Positions 61,284 to 64,000 of a stretch of DNA of 64,000 bases are shown here, in pieces (the first letter of the stretch is position 1; each line of letters begins with the position of its first letter). The stretch spans positions 42,248-106,247 of the forward strand of contig SVGY01000009.1 in the NCBI GenBank assembly GCA_015056145.1. Reading direction: 5' to 3'. The notes under the pieces are model-generated. The model saw nothing but the letters and a program-made list of their open reading frames with translations. It was not told the DNA's origin and searched no databases. The DNA is from Clostridiales bacterium. Its GTDB lineage: Bacteria > Bacillota > Clostridia > Christensenellales > Aristaeellaceae. A program made the translations under genes and the position numbers.

Positions 61284-61388
61284 ATGCCAATTCCGCCCAG
61301 AGGTGACTTATGTGAAAAGCCGCTTTTCCCGTTTTTCTCACTGGACCAGCGACCCCCAACTGCTTACCCTGATTCTGTTTGGTATTGA
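61284..61388 (+). CDS. Possible 34-codon leader peptide overlapping the MFS start
   Basis: AAGGAG (61272-61277) stands 6 bases before ATG at 61284. The short frame MPIPPRGDLCEKPLFPFF runs across the MFS start codon and ends at 61388 in a different frame. It has many prolines. It may be a translation-coupling leader or a chance frame. Confidence 0.3.
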   Translation: MPIPPRGDLCEKPLFPFFSLDQRPPTAYPDSVWY

Positions 61389-62634
61389 GGGTATTTTTTT
61401 GCAGTACAATTGTTCCATCAATGGTTACGGCAATAACCTTTACGCCACCAACATGGGAGCAACGGATGCTCAGATCGGTCTTATTCAATTGATTCCTAAT
61501 CTGGTAGCATTTGCTGCCTTACTTCCCCTTGGTATTCTTTCGGATCGGCTCAAATCCTCCAAAACCATGCCTTTGATAACGCTTCTCGTGCTTGCTTTTG
61601 CCTACTTCGGCCTTGGCACCGTACCGGTACTTGGCGAAAACCGCATGCTTTATTTCTTTTTCTTTCTTGCCTTTACCGTAGGCGGCATCGCTATCTATAA
61701 TGCCCAGTGGCAAACTTTTTTCGGCGATGTTACTCCGCTACGGCAGCGCAATCAGGTTTACACATTCCGTAACCGATTCATGTTCTTTGTGGGTATCATT
61801 GCTCCTGTTATCTGCGGCTTTCTTATGGGTGCAAAGGAAACTACCGATGAGAAGCTCTTCATTCTCCGCCTTTTCTTTTATCTCTGCGGCGCTGCCACCC
61901 TTTTGCAGGCTCTCGTCATCGCCAGGATTCCCGGTGGAAAACGTACCCCCGAAGCTTTGGAAGAGCTTGCCTCTCACCGTTTTTCTGCCAGAGATGTTAT
62001 TACCGCTATCCGAGATGTGGCAAAGAGCCGTCAATTTCTGTTGTTCTTTCTCCCTGTTCTTTTTCTGCACATGAGTTGGCACATCGACTGGAGTATGTGG
62101 TACATCGGTCAGACCCAGTATTGCGGCATGAATGAGGCCAGCCTTTCCATCTATAATGGTGTTTTCAATGTAGGGCAGCTGGTTGCCATAGGTATCATGG
62201 CCAATATCAATCGCCGAAAATCTCCCGATTTTACCCTGCTCCTGGGTATTCTTGGACTTATCAGCTGTCCTCTTACCATGATGCTGGTGCCGCTTTTGCC
62301 CCTGGCTGCCCGGCCCGTCTCTTTCATTATTATCAACACAATTTTCAATGCCCCTCAGTGCGCTGTTGGTCTTTGCGTTGTTCAGCTCCTTTTAAAGGTG
62401 GCTCCTGAAAGAAATCGTTCCCTGGTAGTCAGCCTCTACACCATGGTTATTACCCTTTCCAATAGCTTGTTGCCCTATCTGGGTGTAAAGCTCTACACGG
62501 CTTTGGGGGCTGATATTACCGCTTTGTACCTGTTCAATACCATTACGCTCGTGCTACGCTGCTTCGCATTCCTGCTGCTGCTTTGGCGCTACAGGATCGT
62601 AAAAAAAGAGGGCTTGCTTGTTCACGCTGAGTGA
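61312..62634 (+). CDS. MFS-family transporter
   Basis: A 440-residue protein with 12 predicted membrane spans. The cytoplasmic loop motif PLGILSDRLKSSKTMP between helices 2 and 3 is the MFS signature (usual form G-x-x-x-D-R-x-G-R-R). FFGDVTPLRQRNQVYTFRNRF marks the middle. The start is taken as GTG at 61312 after AGAGGTGA; the frame is open upstream. Codon third positions are more often T than in the surrounding genes, suggesting a different origin. It is divergent from the lipid-like operon and may export its product. Confidence 0.8.
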   Translation: MKSRFSRFSHWTSDPQLLTLILFGIEGIFLQYNCSINGYGNNLYATNMGATDAQIGLIQLIPNLVAFAALLPLGILSDRLKSSKTMPLITLLVLAFAYFGLGTVPVLGENRMLYFFFFLAFTVGGIAIYNAQWQTFFGDVTPLRQRNQVYTFRNRFMFFVGIIAPVICGFLMGAKETTDEKLFILRLFFYLCGAATLLQALVIARIPGGKRTPEALEELASHRFSARDVITAIRDVAKSRQFLLFFLPVLFLHMSWHIDWSMWYIGQTQYCGMNEASLSIYNGVFNVGQLVAIGIMANINRRKSPDFTLLLGILGLISCPLTMMLVPLLPLAARPVSFIIINTIFNAPQCAVGLCVVQLLLKVAPERNRSLVVSLYTMVITLSNSLLPYLGVKLYTALGADITALYLFNTITLVLRCFAFLLLLWRYRIVKKEGLLVHAE

Positions 62635-62666
62635 TTTTTCCAAGCTGCCCGGACGGGAGGTCGCCC

Positions 62667-63062
62667 ATGCTGTCGTTCTATATCGGTTCCCCTGAAAACA
62701 CCGCTGCCCAAGGACTTTGGCTTTCAGCCGACAATCGTTGGGTTCGTTATGCCTGCACCCTTCCCTGGGATGAACTGCGGCAGATCTACCCCGATTTGCT
62801 TTCTGATTTTTGTAATGAATACGATGATCCCCTGCGTACCGCCCTTGCATGCAGGCTTATTCAAACCCAGTATATTGTTCCCCAGGATGAGCTTTTGCTG
62901 ATGGTTCAGGAAAACCCGTATATGCAGTATTTTTGCGGGTTTACCACCTTTGATCCTGTACACAACCGGCTTTCCCCTGAATTGCTTCAACAGTTTTCTC
63001 AGATCCCTGAAAATATTTTTCTGGATATCATCGAACTGTGCAGTCGCCGTCTTCCCAAATGA
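62667..63062 (+). CDS. Orphan DUF772-like (transposase N-terminal) protein or fragment
   Basis: A 131-residue protein whose central part, LRTALACRLIQTQYIVPQDELLLMVQENPYMQYFCGFTTFD, is the N-terminal DUF772 domain of IS5/IS1182-type transposases (the lSDRElv-NpxxryFlG pattern). No DDE catalytic domain follows and the frame ends in a normal stop with a terminator, so it is either a remnant or a stand-alone regulator. GGGAGG lies 7 bases before the ATG, meaning it could still be translated. Confidence 0.65.
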   Translation: MLSFYIGSPENTAAQGLWLSADNRWVRYACTLPWDELRQIYPDLLSDFCNEYDDPLRTALACRLIQTQYIVPQDELLLMVQENPYMQYFCGFTTFDPVHNRLSPELLQQFSQIPENIFLDIIELCSRRLPK

Positions 63063-63090
63063 TCACCTATAAATTTCCCTGATTGATTTC

Positions 63091-63127
63091 AAAGCTCCGA
63101 CGGTTTTCCGCCGGAGCCTTTTCTTTC
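63091..63127. terminator. Bidirectional terminator
   Basis: GCTCCGACGG pairs with CCGCCGGAGC (apart from one mismatch), followed by CTTTTCTTT on the plus strand and a T-run on the minus strand. Confidence 0.78.
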
Positions 63128-63133
63128 ATATTC

Positions 63134-63793
63134 TTACGCTCTGCAAACCGTAAAACCCGTTACGGAGGATGCCCCGCCCTTCATCAGCGCTTCTGCACAG
63201 GCCGTGATAGTTGCACCCGTGGTGAGCACGTCATCTACCAAAATGATCTGTCTTCCTTCCAGAGACCCTAAGGGCTGAAAGGCATCTTTCATCGCTTGAA
63301 GACGCTCGTTTCTGTTACGTTTTACCTGTGAACCTGTAAAGCGTGTTCTCTCCACCAGGTTTGCATCCATGTCCAACATTGCCGTGCGGGCAAATACTTT
63401 AGCGATCAGTTCTGCTTGATTGTAACCCCGTTCCTCCAGACGTTTTGCATGTGTGGGCACTGGTATCACCAGCGGATATTCATGCTGAAGAATATTTTGT
63501 TCCACAAATACTTCTCCAAGTACATAGCCTGCTATTTCCGCCAGAAAAGGGTCATGATGATATTTGATATCCTGAATCAAACTGCGGACTCTTTTTTCGT
63601 ACCAGCATGCCGAATAGACCACAAGCGCATCGTTTAAACGTATTTTTCTTTCAGGAAACATAATCCGGCTTCTATATATGTCTTGAAGACAATCTTCGCA
63701 TAGATACAATTCGTGGCTGTGCAGCAATCTTTCACACAGGTGACAACAATTATTCTGCGGTGCGATCAGTTGCGCCAGTACCGATTCACCCAT
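63134..63793 (-). CDS. comFC: ComF family phosphoribosyltransferase-like protein
   Basis: A 219-residue ComFC homologue. An N-terminal zinc finger CHLCERLL..LYLCEDC is followed by a PRTase-like domain: VIPVPTHAKRLEERGYNQAELIA, VKRNRNERLQAMKDAF and the PRPP loop IILVDDVLTTGATI. In Bacillus it assists DNA uptake for transformation. ATG at 63793 is preferred; AAGGAG is 12 bases upstream, which is long. No other competence gene is nearby. Confidence 0.9.
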   Translation of the reverse strand: MGESVLAQLIAPQNNCCHLCERLLHSHELYLCEDCLQDIYRSRIMFPERKIRLNDALVVYSACWYEKRVRSLIQDIKYHHDPFLAEIAGYVLGEVFVEQNILQHEYPLVIPVPTHAKRLEERGYNQAELIAKVFARTAMLDMDANLVERTRFTGSQVKRNRNERLQAMKDAFQPLGSLEGRQIILVDDVLTTGATITACAEALMKGGASSVTGFTVCRA

Positions 63794-63903
63794 AATAATC
63801 CAGTACTCCTTAGCTTTTTTTCGATTGTAACAGACACATCTTTTTAAGTCAATCTCCCTATTGCGCACAGCCCCCGGGAAAACACTACAATAAAAATATA
63901 CAC

Positions 63904-63932
63904 AAAAAAGCCGGATCAGAAACCTGATCCGG
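63904..63932 (-). terminator. Terminator of the rRNA operon
   Basis: On the minus strand CCGGATCAG / CTGATCCGG with loop GTTT is followed by CTTTTTTG, directly after the 5S rRNA gene. Confidence 0.88.
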
Positions 63933-63940
63933 AAAGGGAA

Positions 63941-64000
63941 TGCGGCAGCGATCTACTCTCCCGGGCCGTCACCAGCCAAGTACCATCGACGTGCTAGGGC
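63941..64000 (-). rRNA. rrf: 5S ribosomal RNA, 3' part (gene continues beyond the right edge)
   Basis: On the minus strand the end shows the 5S pattern GTCGATGGTACTTGGC followed by GGGAGAGTAG and CGCTGCCGCA. A terminator follows 9 bases later. This is the end of an rRNA operon transcribed toward comFC. Confidence 0.92.

Overview
The window comes from a Gram-positive endospore-forming lineage of the Bacillota, most likely class Clostridia and a gut-type relative of Oscillospiraceae or Christensenellales. The evidence is a sigH-rae1-rlmB-mrnC block in the usual Firmicute order, spoIVA, a CwlD-type germination amidase, MltG with a YlbF-family protein, a T-box leader in front of the phenylalanyl-tRNA synthetase genes, AGGAGG ribosome sites before almost every gene, and vegetative promoters of the TTGACA/TATAAT type, many with an extended TGC before the -10. 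The species cannot be fixed from this sequence alone.

Layout. 1-3.6 kb (minus): mrnC, thyX, rlmB, rae1/yacP, sigH (sigH runs off the left edge). 3.7-11.4 kb (plus): uvrA, then a BMP-type nucleoside ABC transporter (lipoprotein, ATPase, two permeases). 11.5-15.9 kb: a flavin-fold protein, cwlD, and a MATE/glutamate-kinase-like/membrane-protein operon. 16-18.2 kb: a beta-helix protein and putative gene cassette A. 18.3-28.6 kb: XRE regulators, sfsA, pheST under T-box control, an EamA transporter and yebC. 28.7-37.8 kb (minus): a tight run of GH127-like glycosidase, dusB, two large exported proteins of unknown function and two exported transglutaminase-like proteins. 37.9-45.6 kb: a sugar-isomerase/SDR pair, an amidase, a CE2-like esterase, an XRE regulator and a membrane glycosyltransferase. 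45.8-51.2 kb: M42 peptidase, a cytosolic BMP-domain fusion, a metallophosphoesterase, putative cassette B and a GH5 glycosidase. 51.3-56.9 kb: TrhP/U32, mltG, ylbF, spoIVA. 56.9-63.8 kb: an acyl-ligase/ACP/alpha-oxoamine-synthase fusion with a ketoreductase, a divergent MFS transporter, an orphan transposase-like fragment and comFC. The right edge is the 3' end of a 5S rRNA gene, so an rRNA operon enters from the right.

Two points stand out. First, two unrelated AT-rich genes, 32 kb apart (17.4-18.1 kb and 49.6-49.9 kb), are each enclosed by the same two constant blocks: about 113 bp upstream carrying a promoter, and about 164 bp downstream carrying two hairpins. One hairpin has a compensatory base-pair change. 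This looks like a mobile single-gene cassette system with interchangeable cargo. Second, the 1089-residue acyl-activating/ACP/oxoamine-synthase fusion and its neighbouring SDR look like a compact assembly line for a sphingoid-like amino-alcohol lipid. The SDR appears to start at an ATA codon, which automated start calling would miss. Further signals are matching palindromic operators upstream of two XRE genes, a 14-bp inverted repeat built from DnaA-box-like motifs upstream of cwlD, and a second family of structured intergenic repeats.
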